Shown here: positions 23,539 to 32,433 of the stretch, in pieces
How the letters are laid out: every line of letters starts with the position of its first letter
Position numbering within the stretch: position 1 is the stretch's first letter
Origin: CAZLFA01 sp964558665
GTDB lineage: Bacteria > Desulfobacterota > Syntrophia > Syntrophales > PHBD01
Direction: 5' to 3'
DNA: 55,377 nt
Assembly (NCBI GenBank): GCA_964558665.1
Contig: CAZLFA010000019.1
Span: 1 to 55,377 of the forward strand
Made by a program: the position numbers and the translations under genes
Notes under the pieces: model-generated
The model's database searches: none
What the model saw: the letters and a program-made list of their open reading frames with translations, nothing else
What the model was told of the DNA's origin: nothing

Positions 23539-24363
23539 ATGAAGCAGATCAGACTGAATGATATCGTGATTGGAGGCGGTGCGCCTTTTGTGCTGATCGC
23601 CGGGCCCTGTGTCATCGAATCGGAAGACATGGCCAGAATGCTTGCCGGTTCGCTGAAGGAAATTACTTCGCGGCTGGGGATACCCTTTGTGTTCAAGGCG
23701 TCTTATGATAAGGCGAACCGAACGTCTTTATCGGGTTTTCGGGGACCGGGCATTGCAAAGGGTTTATGTATTTTGGAGAAAATAAAAAATGAATTCGATA
23801 TTCCGATACTCTCGGATGTCCATCGCTTCGAAGAGATCGCCCCATCCGCTGAAGTGCTGGATGTCATGCAGGTGCCGGCATTCCTGTGCCGCCAAACAGA
23901 TTTTATTGTCGAGATCGCGAAGAAGGCAAAGGTGATAAACATCAAGAAGGGGCAGTTTCTGGCTCCGTGGGATATGGCAAATGTCCTTGAGAAGGCTGTC
24001 AAAGGGGGCAATGATAATATAATGGTCACGGAGCGGGGATCGAGCTTCGGATATAACAACCTGGTGACCGACTTCCGCGGCATTCCCATTATGAGAGGCA
24101 TGGGCCATCCCGTTGTCTTCGACGCCACCCACAGCGTTCAACTGCCCGGAGGAGCCGGGACATCTTCAGGAGGACAGAGGCATATGGTGCCCTATCTCTC
24201 AAGAGCGGCAGTTGCCGTTGGTGTGGACGGCATTTTTATGGAGGTTCATCCCGAGCCCGAGGCGGCATTGTGCGACGGTCCAAACTCTGTGCGTCTTGAC
24301 TCTGTTGCCGAACTGCTCGCCGTTCTTAAAACAATCGACGGGACTGTGAAGCAAATAATCTGA
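23539..24363 (+). CDS. kdsA: 3-deoxy-8-phosphooctulonate (KDO-8-P) synthase
   Basis: This 274-residue enzyme condenses phosphoenolpyruvate with arabinose 5-phosphate to KDO-8-phosphate, the first committed step of the LPS inner-core sugar. Motifs include IAGPCVIESEDMA, FKASYDKANRTS, ILSDVHRFEE and KKGQFLAPWDM. The Cys at position 24 is typical of the metal-dependent class (as in Aquifex), while the E. coli enzyme has Asn there. GGGAGAGGCAG precedes the ATG. kdsC, for the next step, is 22 bases downstream. Confidence 0.95.
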   Translation: MKQIRLNDIVIGGGAPFVLIAGPCVIESEDMARMLAGSLKEITSRLGIPFVFKASYDKANRTSLSGFRGPGIAKGLCILEKIKNEFDIPILSDVHRFEEIAPSAEVLDVMQVPAFLCRQTDFIVEIAKKAKVINIKKGQFLAPWDMANVLEKAVKGGNDNIMVTERGSSFGYNNLVTDFRGIPIMRGMGHPVVFDATHSVQLPGGAGTSSGGQRHMVPYLSRAAVAVGVDGIFMEVHPEPEAALCDGPNSVRLDSVAELLAVLKTIDGTVKQII

Positions 24364-24385
24364 TATCATTGTGAAAGGATAATCG

Positions 24386-24928
24386 ATGGTTTGGGAACTT
24401 GATGATAAACTTAAGACAAAACTGCATCATGTGCGCCTGCTGATTCTCGATGTTGACGGAGTAATGACAGACGGCAGAATTATCATGGATGATGATGGTC
24501 GCGAGATAAAGCACTTTAATGTGAGAGACGGTCACGGCTTGAAGATATTGATGCGCTACGGTATAGATATAGTCCTTTTGACAGGCCGACGTTCCAGGGT
24601 TGTCGAGCATCGCGCCAAAGACCTTGGAGTCAGCGAGGTGCATCAGGCAATATGGAACAAAGCAGAGGCTTTCGAACAGATCCGCAGCGCGCATGGATTG
24701 GAAACTCACAATGCAGCCTTCATGGGCGATGACATTGTGGATATTCCTCTGCTCCGTAAAGTGGGGTTTTCAGCCTGTCCCGCGGATGCCTGCAATGAGG
24801 TGAGAAGCGCCGTTGATTATATAGCCGTAAACAACGGCGGGCACGGGGCTGTAAGAGAGATATGTGAAATCATCCTTCAAGCTCAGGGAAAATGGGCAGA
24901 AGTGGCGGCAAAATACGAGTTTGCATAA
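24386..24928 (+). CDS. kdsC: KDO-8-phosphate phosphatase (HAD superfamily)
   Basis: This is a 180-residue cap-less HAD hydrolase with the catalytic DVDGVMTDG at residues 22-30 (nucleophile Asp22, acid/base Asp24), the threonine motif LLTGRRS, a lysine near residue 90 and the metal site MGDDIVD. It dephosphorylates KDO-8-P to KDO. The length and order after kdsA fit KdsC. The repeat element at 24949 starts 20 bases after its stop. Confidence 0.93.
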   Translation: MVWELDDKLKTKLHHVRLLILDVDGVMTDGRIIMDDDGREIKHFNVRDGHGLKILMRYGIDIVLLTGRRSRVVEHRAKDLGVSEVHQAIWNKAEAFEQIRSAHGLETHNAAFMGDDIVDIPLLRKVGFSACPADACNEVRSAVDYIAVNNGGHGAVREICEIILQAQGKWAEVAAKYEFA

Positions 24929-24948
24929 GCTTTTCTCAATAAGTATTA

Positions 24949-25125
24949 AACCCGGTTTACGCGATAAAAAACGTAATATCATTTATCATCCTGGTCAAAG
25001 GGGCTTTCCGCGGCTCAGAATATTTTTCACAGGAAAAATATTTTATTCGCCGCTTGAAAACCCTTTTGACCGTGACAATATCCACCTGTCCAAAAGCCTG
25101 TACGTTCTATCGCGGAATATGGGTT
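24949..25125. repeat. Dispersed palindromic repeat, family A, copy 2
   Basis: This 177-bp copy has ends AACCCGGTTTACGCGAT and ATCGCGGAATATGGGTT (13 of 17 inverted matches). Its core is nearly identical to copy 1 at 11961-12136: GGCTTTCCGCGGCTCAGAAT, then the AT-rich apex, then ATTCGCCGCTTGAAAACCC. It lies between the convergent kdsC and mscL genes and encodes nothing. As an RNA it would form one long hairpin. Confidence 0.85.
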
Positions 25126-25164
25126 AAACTTTCAATTTACTCAGATTCGCAATCCCTGATAAAT

Positions 25165-25605
25165 CTACCCTTTCAACTCCGATGTGCAGTTGGGGCAACG
25201 AACCGCCTTGATGGAAATGCTTGACATGCAATAAGGGCATTCTTTAGTGGACGGTTCTGCGGATTCCTCCTGTGGCTGCCTCTTCAGCCGGTTGATCTGC
25301 CGCACAAGCAGAAAAATAGCGAAGGCCACTATTGTGAAATCGATGATGTTGTTTATGAACATGCCGTAATTGATTGTCGCTGCTCCCGCTGCTTTTGCCT
25401 CGGCAATAGTTTTGACGGGTTTGTCGGATAAATTCAGAAAAAGGTTTGAAAAGTCCATTTTCCCCAACACTATGCCGATCGGGGGCATGATGATGTCATT
25501 GACCAGCGATGACACGATTTTACCGAACGCTGCACCGATGATAATGCCGATGGCCATGTCGACCACATTCCCTCGCATGGCAAATTCCTTAAATTCTTTG
25601 AGCAT
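25165..25605 (-). CDS. mscL: Large-conductance mechanosensitive channel with C-terminal zinc ribbon
   Basis: This is a 146-residue inner-membrane channel that opens under membrane tension to release solutes. The family start MLKEFKEFAMRGNVVDMAIG and TM1 are followed by a periplasmic loop (about 45-75) and TM2 (INNIIDFTIVAFAIFLLV). After the normal cytoplasmic helix the protein adds a ribbon with CPYC and CPNC (about 120-146), absent from E. coli MscL. ATG at 25605 follows GCAAGGAGG; the frame continues upstream to 25725 without support. Confidence 0.93.
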   Translation of the reverse strand: MLKEFKEFAMRGNVVDMAIGIIIGAAFGKIVSSLVNDIIMPPIGIVLGKMDFSNLFLNLSDKPVKTIAEAKAAGAATINYGMFINNIIDFTIVAFAIFLLVRQINRLKRQPQEESAEPSTKECPYCMSSISIKAVRCPNCTSELKG

Positions 25606-25778
25606 GGGCTTCCTCCTTGCAATGATGTTCCAAGAGTTGATTGATTTCTTTGCAGAGGCTGCGAGCGTACATATACCGTTCTTAAAACCATTTGACCGGC
25701 GTTTGTATTTCTGTGCCGCGAGCAAAGAATCAGATTAACGCCGGTGTGCATTAAGTCATTTCTCATTATCCTCTTTGC

Positions 25779-25807
25779 ATTTTAAGATAATAATCACCGG
25801 CCGTCAA
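25779..25807 (-). promoter_or_regulatory. Sigma-70 promoter of mscL
   Basis: On the minus strand TTGACG (25807-25802) and TAAAAT (25784-25779) are 17 bases apart, each matching 5 of 6. The leader to the ATG at 25605 would be about 165 bases. The rest of the 375-base divergent gap to lptC shows no other structure I can support. Confidence 0.6.
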
Positions 25808-25980
25808 TATTGAAAAACAAAGCCTGTTTTCTTCCTTTCCACGTTTCATCTTTACAGAATGGAATGCGGGTGATAAGATAACAGCCAGATAAGTTAAAGC
25901 CGTTCTTCTTTAAGGATATAAAGTAAATATTCGCGTGTTCAAAACTCTTGACGGGGGAAAAGGTTTACAAACCGCGTGAT

Positions 25981-26529
25981 ATGAAAATAAGCAAAAAAAC
26001 GGGGTTTGTGGCCGCGATCGTTGCTGCGGCAATCCTGACAGCCATCGTCTTATTTTTTGGACAAGGAAAAGATGCATCGAAATCCGCCTTGAAGGTAATG
26101 CCTGAAAACATTGACCTTCAGGTAAAGAACATTCTGCTTACAGAAGTGGGCGGAGCCGGCGAGAAATGGGAAATCAGGGCCGAGACTGCTCAATATAAAA
26201 GGAAAGAGAATCTGGCGCTGTTCGACAAGGTTACCGTCAAGCTTGTCATGAAAGACGGGAAGACATTTGTCATGACAGGAGACAAAGGGAAATTCATGAC
26301 GGAAGCAAAGGATATGGAAATATCCGGCAACGTTGTCATTACCTCGGAACAGGGTGATCGTTTTACAACTGATCAAATGAAATACTCTTACAAGGACAGG
26401 AAGGTGTATACGGATGGAAATGTGACCATGGATAATCCGAGGATGACGGTTACGGGAGTGGGAATGAGCCTGTTAATGAATGAGAAAAAGATTAACATCT
26501 TGTCAAACGTCAAAGTGGTAACCAAGTAA
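25981..26529 (+). CDS. lptC: LPS export protein LptC
   Basis: This is a 182-residue bitopic inner-membrane protein: one N-terminal TM (FVAAIVAAAILTAIVLFF), then a periplasmic OstA-like beta-jellyroll with repeated strands (FVMTGDKGKFMTEAKDMEI, KVYTDGNVTM). It receives LPS from LptB2FG and hands it to LptA. The ATG at 25981 is chosen because it starts a normal anchor; an in-frame TTG at 25948 is possible and neither has a clear Shine-Dalgarno. lptA follows after 15 bases. Confidence 0.85.
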   Translation: MKISKKTGFVAAIVAAAILTAIVLFFGQGKDASKSALKVMPENIDLQVKNILLTEVGGAGEKWEIRAETAQYKRKENLALFDKVTVKLVMKDGKTFVMTGDKGKFMTEAKDMEISGNVVITSEQGDRFTTDQMKYSYKDRKVYTDGNVTMDNPRMTVTGVGMSLLMNEKKINILSNVKVVTK

Positions 26530-26544
26530 CGGGACTTAATCTAT

Positions 26545-27129
26545 ATGAAAAAGCATTTTGGATGTTTTCTTTTGTCGATGTTGATGGCTTTCTCTCTGGC
26601 TGCAGATGTCTTTGCAAAAGAACCTGCACAGAAGAAAACTTCACTGCAGTCTAAAGAGCCGATACAGGTTGTATCCGACCGGCTTGAGGCGTTTGATGAA
26701 CAGAAACTTGTTGTGTTTTCAGGAAACGCGGTAGCAGTTCAGGGAGACAAGGTCATTAAAGCCGACAGCCTCAGTCTGTTTTACAAGAAAGATAAAAATG
26801 CCGGCAAAGGCAAGAATCAATCGGATATTACTGGAGGAGGAGATCTGGAAAGGATTGAGGCCAAAGGACATGTTTCGGTTACTCAGGGGCCGAAGGTGGC
26901 AACCGGCGAGCTTGGCATTTACTATCAGGATGAGCAGAAGATCATCCTGACGGGAAATCCTGTAATGAGGGAAGGCAACAATTCCATAACCGGCGATAAA
27001 ATTACAGTGCTGCTTAATGAAAACAGGGGCATTGTTGAGCGGAGCGGAGACAAGCGGGTAACGGCAATAATATATCCAAACGAAAAGCAGGATGCCGGCA
27101 AAAAAACGGACAAGGAAAAGAAGAAATAA
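26545..27129 (+). CDS. lptA: Periplasmic LPS bridge protein LptA
   Basis: This 194-residue exported protein has a signal peptide (cleavage near AADVFA-KE), then an OstA domain: PIQVVSDRLEAFDEQKLVVFSGNAVAVQGD and the repeated jellyroll strands through VLLNENRGIVER. The C-terminal tail is Lys-rich. LptA oligomers form the periplasmic path for LPS. It lies between lptC and lptB. Confidence 0.88.
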   Translation: MKKHFGCFLLSMLMAFSLAADVFAKEPAQKKTSLQSKEPIQVVSDRLEAFDEQKLVVFSGNAVAVQGDKVIKADSLSLFYKKDKNAGKGKNQSDITGGGDLERIEAKGHVSVTQGPKVATGELGIYYQDEQKIILTGNPVMREGNNSITGDKITVLLNENRGIVERSGDKRVTAIIYPNEKQDAGKKTDKEKKK

Positions 27130-27153
27130 TAGAAGGGATGAAAGGCCTTCTGC

Positions 27154-27900
27154 GTGGACAGGCCTAATATATTGATGCAGGGAAAACTGTCGGCAAGAGG
27201 GCTGATCAAGGTATATGGCGGAAGGAAAGTAGTCAACGCCCTTGATCTGGATGTCAACCCTGGCGAGGTTGTCGGTCTTCTGGGGCCGAACGGTGCCGGT
27301 AAGACAACGACTTTCTACATGATTGTCGGTCTTCTAAAGCCGGATGGGGGGAGCATCTATCTCAATGACGAAGATATCGGCGTCTGCCCAATGTATATCA
27401 GGGCTCGCAAAGGACTGAATTATCTTCCCCAGGAGCCGTCGATATTCCGGAAGCTTACCGTAGAACAGAATATAATGGCCATCCTGGAGACGCTTGAACT
27501 GGGCGAGATGGAAAAACGCAAGCGTCTGGAAAACCTTCTGGGTGAACTGGATATCACACATCTGGCAGGCAATCATGCCTATTCTCTGTCAGGAGGTGAG
27601 CGCAGAAGGGTGGAAATAACGCGCGCTCTCGTCACATCGCCCAGATATATTCTGCTTGACGAACCGTTTGCCGGAATAGACCCGCTTGCAGTTGCCGATA
27701 TACAGCAGATAATCTATAAACTGAAGTCAAAGGGAATCGGCATCATCATCTCTGATCATAATGTCAGGGAGACGCTGTCTGTATGCGACAGGGGATATAT
27801 CATAAACGAGGGTGTTGTGCTTGTGGAAGGCGATCCGGAAACTATCGCGAATTGCGAAATTGCCAGAAAGATATACTTCGGGGAGGACTTCTCTCTCTGA
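27154..27900 (+). CDS. lptB: LPS export ABC transporter ATPase LptB
   Basis: This is a 248-residue ABC ATPase with Walker A GPNGAGKTT, the LptB-typical Q-loop region NYLPQEPSIFRKLTVEQN, signature LSGGERRRVEI, Walker B ILLDEPFAGIDP and the H-loop ISDHNVRETL. It powers LPS extraction with LptF/LptG, which are not in the window. The GTG at 27154 is preferred; an ATG at 27175 is the alternative. rpoN follows after 25 bases, the arrangement common in Gram-negative bacteria. Confidence 0.95.
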   Translation: MDRPNILMQGKLSARGLIKVYGGRKVVNALDLDVNPGEVVGLLGPNGAGKTTTFYMIVGLLKPDGGSIYLNDEDIGVCPMYIRARKGLNYLPQEPSIFRKLTVEQNIMAILETLELGEMEKRKRLENLLGELDITHLAGNHAYSLSGGERRRVEITRALVTSPRYILLDEPFAGIDPLAVADIQQIIYKLKSKGIGIIISDHNVRETLSVCDRGYIINEGVVLVEGDPETIANCEIARKIYFGEDFSL

Positions 27901-27925
27901 GGCAATGATTGGATAACAATAATTT

Positions 27926-29389
27926 ATGGCTCTTGAACTGAAACAAAATCTTAAACTATCGCAACAGCTTATAATGACGCCTCAGCTGCAGCAGGCCATC
28001 AAGCTTTTGCAGGTTTCCCGGCTTGAACTGATAGACGTTATCAATCAGGAGATGGAGGAAAATCCTCTCCTAGAGGAAGCCGTGTCCGATGATTACCAGG
28101 AGTCGGTCGCGGTCACGGAAACAGACGATTTGAAGACCGCGGAGTCTGAAGAATTTAAGGCTGCCGATCATACGGAGGAGTTGACGGGCGAGGGTGATGG
28201 CCGCGAAGATTTTGACTGGGACAATTATCTCGAAGACTACGGGCCCATGGGAGTGACTTATGAGCGCAGGGATGGAGAGGCAACTACCTGGGATAACCTT
28301 CTCACCTCGGAAGCATCTTTGACGGATCACCTTATGTGGCAGTTGAAGCTGTCCCGGCTGACAGACCAGGAAATGAAAATCGGAGAGCAGATAATCTGCA
28401 ATCTGGATCACAACGGTTATCTTGTCGCTACAACGGAAGAGATCGCATTGCAGGCAGGTGTTGAAGAATCTGTTGTCGAAGCTGTTTTGGTCAAAGTCCA
28501 GGAATTCGATCCTCCGGGTATTGCTGCACGTAACCTTAAAGAGTGCCTGTTGATTCAGGCGCGAGTACTTGGATTAACCAACCCTGTAGTGGAGGGGATT
28601 ATTCGTGATCATCTCAAGGAACTGGAACTTAAGAATTACACCCAGATCGCCAGGCGGTTAAAGGTGACATTGGAAGATGTGCTGGAGGCAGTATCTGTAA
28701 TTACTGACATGGATCCCAAGCCGGGAAGCGCTTATAATGAAGAGAAGGTTCAAGGCGTAATACCAGATGTTTATGTTTTTAAAATGCTGGACGACTATAA
28801 AGTGGTCCTTAATGACGACGGCCTGCCGAGATTGAGAATCAGTAATTTTTACAGGGAGATAATGGCTGGAATAAGCGGTGATGCAAGGGCATCGGAAAAC
28901 AAGAAGTATATTAAGGAGAGGGTCCAGGCGGCAACGTGGCTTATTAAAAGCATCCAACAGAGACAGAACACGATATATAAGGTGGCGGAAAGCATAGTAA
29001 AATACCAGAGAGATTTCTTTGATAGAGGAGTAAATCATCTCAAACCGCTTGTTTTAAGGGATATCGCAGAGGATGTGGAGATGCATGAATCGACGATAAG
29101 CCGTGTCGTGTCAAATAAATATATGCATACTCCCAGAGGAATCTTCGTAATGAAGTATTTTTTCGGCAGCAGTTTGAACACGGCGGGCGGAGAAGCAATC
29201 GCGTCCAAGAGTGTCAAGGAGGATATCCGCAGGATCATTAGCGAAGAGAATGGCAAAACCCCTTACAACGACAGTGAAATAGTTGAAATACTGGCGAAAT
29301 CAGGAATCACCATCGCACGACGTACCGTAGCTAAGTATCGGGAGATGATGGGCATTTTGCCTTCATCGAGAAGAAAAAAGTTTGTCTGA
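27926..29389 (+). CDS. rpoN: RNA polymerase sigma-54 factor
   Basis: This is a 487-residue sigma-54. Region I (LKQNLKLSQQLIMTPQLQQA) is glutamine-rich, region II is acidic (about 50-110), the core-binding domain follows, and the C-terminus holds the HTH (MHESTISRVVSNKY) and the RpoN box ARRTVAKYRE that reads the -24 element. It needs AAA+ activators, none of which is in the window. A possible sigma-54 site lies before fdhA. Confidence 0.96.
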   Translation: MALELKQNLKLSQQLIMTPQLQQAIKLLQVSRLELIDVINQEMEENPLLEEAVSDDYQESVAVTETDDLKTAESEEFKAADHTEELTGEGDGREDFDWDNYLEDYGPMGVTYERRDGEATTWDNLLTSEASLTDHLMWQLKLSRLTDQEMKIGEQIICNLDHNGYLVATTEEIALQAGVEESVVEAVLVKVQEFDPPGIAARNLKECLLIQARVLGLTNPVVEGIIRDHLKELELKNYTQIARRLKVTLEDVLEAVSVITDMDPKPGSAYNEEKVQGVIPDVYVFKMLDDYKVVLNDDGLPRLRISNFYREIMAGISGDARASENKKYIKERVQAATWLIKSIQQRQNTIYKVAESIVKYQRDFFDRGVNHLKPLVLRDIAEDVEMHESTISRVVSNKYMHTPRGIFVMKYFFGSSLNTAGGEAIASKSVKEDIRRIISEENGKTPYNDSEIVEILAKSGITIARRTVAKYREMMGILPSSRRKKFV

Positions 29390-29558
29390 TTTTGGTGGCG
29401 CCCATGGCGGCGTTTGATGATGAAAAAAGAAAAATTGAAGTTGACTTTTTTGCCGATCATCACTATATGACTGCCCTTTGTCATCGCTATGTAGTGATAA
29501 ATTGCTGTTATTACTTCTGTAGCGGTTTCGTTGATTGAAAAAACAGGAGGAAGCAAGT

Positions 29559-30101
29559 ATGAAGATTTCCATAACGCTCAGAAACACAGAGGCGGGGGAG
29601 ACTTGGCAAAAGGAGTATGTGGACGACAGACTGCGTAAGTTGAAAAAGTATATTGACCACCCTGTGGAGGCCCATATTGTTCTTTCGGTGGAGAAGTTCA
29701 GAAATGTCGCCGAGATTAATCTGATGGCAAACGGCCTGAATGTTAATGCCAAAGAAGAAGCAAAGGATATGCATCTGGCCATTGATAATGCCGTGGACAA
29801 GATTGAACGTCAGCTTAAAAAACATAAGGATAAAATCAGAGCTATAAAGGCGAAGGCGGCAAACTCTGAGGAGACAAGAGCCCTGGATGCACTGGCGGAG
29901 GAGTCCGACGACGTAAAAGACGTGAAGGTGGTCGAAACGAGAAAGATAATCCTCGATCCCATGTCCGTTGACGATGCCGTCATGCAGATGGAAACTTCCA
30001 AAAACAGGTTCATCGTTTATCGGGATTCTTCGACAGAGCAGGTAAGTGTCATCTATAGGCGCGAAGACGGAAAGTACGGCCTGATCGAGACTAACGGATA
30101 A
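29559..30101 (+). CDS. hpf: Ribosome hibernation-promoting factor, long form
   Basis: This 180-residue protein has the S30AE/HPF domain (about 1-105, with basic KKYIDHPVEAHIVLSVEKF) and the C-terminal dimerisation domain (VVETRKIILDPMSVDDAVMQ). Long HPF makes 100S ribosome dimers in resting cells. The ATG at 29559 follows CAGGAGGAAGC; the in-frame TTG at 29535 lies before that site. It occupies its usual place after rpoN and is followed by a strong terminator. Confidence 0.93.
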   Translation: MKISITLRNTEAGETWQKEYVDDRLRKLKKYIDHPVEAHIVLSVEKFRNVAEINLMANGLNVNAKEEAKDMHLAIDNAVDKIERQLKKHKDKIRAIKAKAANSEETRALDALAEESDDVKDVKVVETRKIILDPMSVDDAVMQMETSKNRFIVYRDSSTEQVSVIYRREDGKYGLIETNG

Positions 30102-30130
30102 TCTTTCACATCCTGAGTAACAGATCCATA

Positions 30131-30167
30131 GAGCAATAAGGGCGGGTCAATCCCGCCTTTATTGCTC
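30131..30167 (+). terminator. Terminator after hpf
   Basis: GAGCAATAAGGGCGGG (30131-30146) pairs with CCCGCCTTTATTGCTC (30152-30167) with one G-U pair and a 5-base loop. A short T-rich stretch follows. The GC-rich top of the stem suits transcript termination before ptsN. Confidence 0.7.
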
Positions 30168-30198
30168 ATTTCATTGTATTGAAGAAGATGGTATTTTG

Positions 30199-30663
30199 AT
30201 GAGAATAAGAGATATGATCAAAAAGGAATGTATCATTGAGGACCTGGTCTCAACTGACAGCAAGAGAGAAATCCTTGTTGAATTGTCGAGTTTCCTGTTT
30301 AAGGGGCAGTACTCCTTCAATGAGGAAACGGTGATTGCCACTCTCATGAACAGAGAGAATCTGGGAAGCACGGGCATAGGCGACGGCATTGCCATCCCCC
30401 ACGGGAAACTTGAAGGGCTCGACCAGCTTCTTCTTCTGTTCGGCCGAAGCCGCAGAGGCGTTGATTTCCATGCCATGGACGGAAAACCGGTTCATCTGTT
30501 TTTCCTGCTTGTGGCTCCGGAAAATTCGGAGGGCCGGCATTTGAGGGCTCTGGCAAAAATATCCAGAATGCTCAAAGATGCAGCTTTCAGGAGAAAGCTC
30601 CTGGATGCCCGGTCTAAAGATGAGCTTTTTGAGGTTATTGCCGAGAAAGACAAGTCGGATTGA
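30199..30663 (+). CDS. ptsN: PTS IIA-Ntr-like protein (PtsN)
   Basis: This 154-residue protein is a mannitol/fructose-type EIIA domain. The phospho-accepting His68 sits in GIAIPHGKLEG, and the second motif is FFLLVAPENSEGRHLRALAKISRML. It would receive phosphate from an NPr/HPr protein and act as a regulator rather than in sugar uptake, as no EIIB/C is present. The ATG at 30199 is preferred to an adjoining TTG. hprK follows after 44 bases. Confidence 0.9.
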   Translation: MRIRDMIKKECIIEDLVSTDSKREILVELSSFLFKGQYSFNEETVIATLMNRENLGSTGIGDGIAIPHGKLEGLDQLLLLFGRSRRGVDFHAMDGKPVHLFFLLVAPENSEGRHLRALAKISRMLKDAAFRRKLLDARSKDELFEVIAEKDKSD

Positions 30664-30707
30664 GAAGCTTAACCTTCTTTGCAGGCGGCACACAAAGGTG
30701 TTTTTAA

Positions 30708-31574
30708 GTGCAAAGTGCATCAATCGGCGACCTGATAAAAGGGTCGGAAGAAAAGCTGGGCATCAGGCAAATGGAGGGCATGGCCGGTTTATCGAAAAAA
30801 ATTGACCGGATGAAGATTATCAGGACCTCGCAGCCAGCAGACAGTTTATATATTCCCGCCGCCGATAATGCAGATCGTGTAATGCTGGTTTCACCTGACC
30901 GGCAGGAACTCTTTCAAAGGTTCGTTCACCGTCGTTATGATTCCCCCTCCGGCAAAACCCCGGAAATTTCCTGTTTAGTCCTTGCCCGATCTGATCACCT
31001 GCCTTTCTTTCTTATTGATTATTCCCGTTCCCGAAATGTTTTTTCCTTTGCCACCGGTCATGACGAATACCTTATCGAGTCCAGGCTTAAAGGGCTGTAT
31101 AATGAAAAGGTGATGCGCCGTGCAATGATTCACGGTACATTAATCAATTGGCGCGATGCAGGTATTGTTCTGACCGGCGAGAGCGGCACAGGCAAGTCGA
31201 CGTGCGCCCGCCGCATGATTGCAGGCCGTCATGCATGTCTGGTGGCCGATGACGCCGTCATCCTGGAAAAAAGAGACAATCTTATTTATGGAAGACCTCA
31301 CGAATTGACTAAAGGTCTCATGGAAATAAGAGGAAGAGGCCTTGTGAACGCCGGAGCATTTTTCGGAAACGGAAGTGTTGCTGACTGTTCCAGGGTGGAT
31401 CTGGTTGTGAGATTTAAGGGGCCGGCTAACAGTTGCACGGAATCAAGATGCAGATTGATTGATACGGAGCTGCCTGTAATAGAGATTGGTGTGCATTCAG
31501 ATGCATTTATCATCGACAAATCTATAGAGAATGCTGTAAACAGACATTTCTTGAGAGGAGCATGCAATGCCTAA
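30708..31574 (+). CDS. hprK: HPr kinase/phosphorylase
   Basis: This is a 288-residue, slightly short HPr kinase. It has the His142 region (IHGTLINW), Walker A GESGTGKS at 157-164, Asp181-Asp182 (VADDAV) and the signature LMEIRGRGLVNAGAFFG (from residue 205). It phosphorylates or dephosphorylates a serine of HPr. No HPr or enzyme I gene is in the window. The start is a GTG preceded by AAAGGTG. It overlaps rapZ by eight bases. Confidence 0.93.
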   Translation: MQSASIGDLIKGSEEKLGIRQMEGMAGLSKKIDRMKIIRTSQPADSLYIPAADNADRVMLVSPDRQELFQRFVHRRYDSPSGKTPEISCLVLARSDHLPFFLIDYSRSRNVFSFATGHDEYLIESRLKGLYNEKVMRRAMIHGTLINWRDAGIVLTGESGTGKSTCARRMIAGRHACLVADDAVILEKRDNLIYGRPHELTKGLMEIRGRGLVNAGAFFGNGSVADCSRVDLVVRFKGPANSCTESRCRLIDTELPVIEIGVHSDAFIIDKSIENAVNRHFLRGACNA

Positions 31575-32433
31575 TCCCAGAGTCGTTATTGTGACCGGTC
31601 TTGCCGGATCCGGTAAAAGTACCGCGCTTCGTGCTCTTGAGGACATCGGCTTCTTTTGCGTAGATAATCTGCCGGTCGTTCTGCTTCCCGAATTTCTTGC
31701 CATTCAGGCTGATCCTTCAAAAGAGATTTCCCGGTTTGCAATGGTGATGGATCTGCGCGAGAAGGGGTTTCTCGAAAAGTATCCCGCGGTGTTTAACCTT
31801 CTGAAAGACAGGGGATATAAGATAGAGATTCTTTTTCTGGATGCAGATAATGAAGCGCTTCTTCACCGGTTCAGTGAAACAAGGAGGGTGCATCCGGTGA
31901 GCGCCAAAGGTTCCGTTATGCAGGGCATAAACATTGAGAGAGAGAAACTGGGGCCCTTAAAAACAATGGCCGACAGAGTCCTTGACACCTCTTCCTTGAA
32001 CGTTCATCAGCTCAAGGATGCCGTGCAGAGGTATTTTCTCCCTTCAGATGCCATGAAAAGACTCGTTTTAAATATATGTTCTTTCGGATACCGCTATGGA
32101 ATTCCCATGGATGCGGATCTTGTGCTGGATGTTCGTTTTCTCCAAAACCCATATTTTGTAGAGGAATTAAAGCATCTGGACGGCCATGATATCCGCGTGC
32201 ACGATTATGTCGTGAGCTTTGATGAAAGCAGGATGTTTATACAAAAAATGTTCGACCTGATGGCCTTTCTGATTCCTCTTTACGAGAAGGAAGGCAAGGC
32301 AAGGCTGGGTATAGCGCTGGGATGTACAGGAGGTGTTCATCGCTCGGTTGTTATGGCCAACACGCTGGGGAACTACTTTTCGTCAAAAGGATACCTTGTT
32401 AATGTAGCCCATCGGGACATCGACAAGATGTGA
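31567..32433 (+). CDS. rapZ: RNase adapter / nucleotide-binding protein RapZ
   Basis: This 288-residue protein is of the RapZ/YvcJ family. The P-loop GLAGSGKS (11-18), FFCVDNLPVVLLPEF and the C-terminal GCTGGVHRSVVMAN are diagnostic. In enterobacteria it guides RNase E to GlmZ and controls glucosamine-6-phosphate supply; here the RNA target is unknown. It ends the lpt-rpoN-PTS run, and a family B repeat starts at its stop codon. Confidence 0.94.
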   Translation: MPNPRVVIVTGLAGSGKSTALRALEDIGFFCVDNLPVVLLPEFLAIQADPSKEISRFAMVMDLREKGFLEKYPAVFNLLKDRGYKIEILFLDADNEALLHRFSETRRVHPVSAKGSVMQGINIEREKLGPLKTMADRVLDTSSLNVHQLKDAVQRYFLPSDAMKRLVLNICSFGYRYGIPMDADLVLDVRFLQNPYFVEELKHLDGHDIRVHDYVVSFDESRMFIQKMFDLMAFLIPLYEKEGKARLGIALGCTGGVHRSVVMANTLGNYFSSKGYLVNVAHRDIDKM

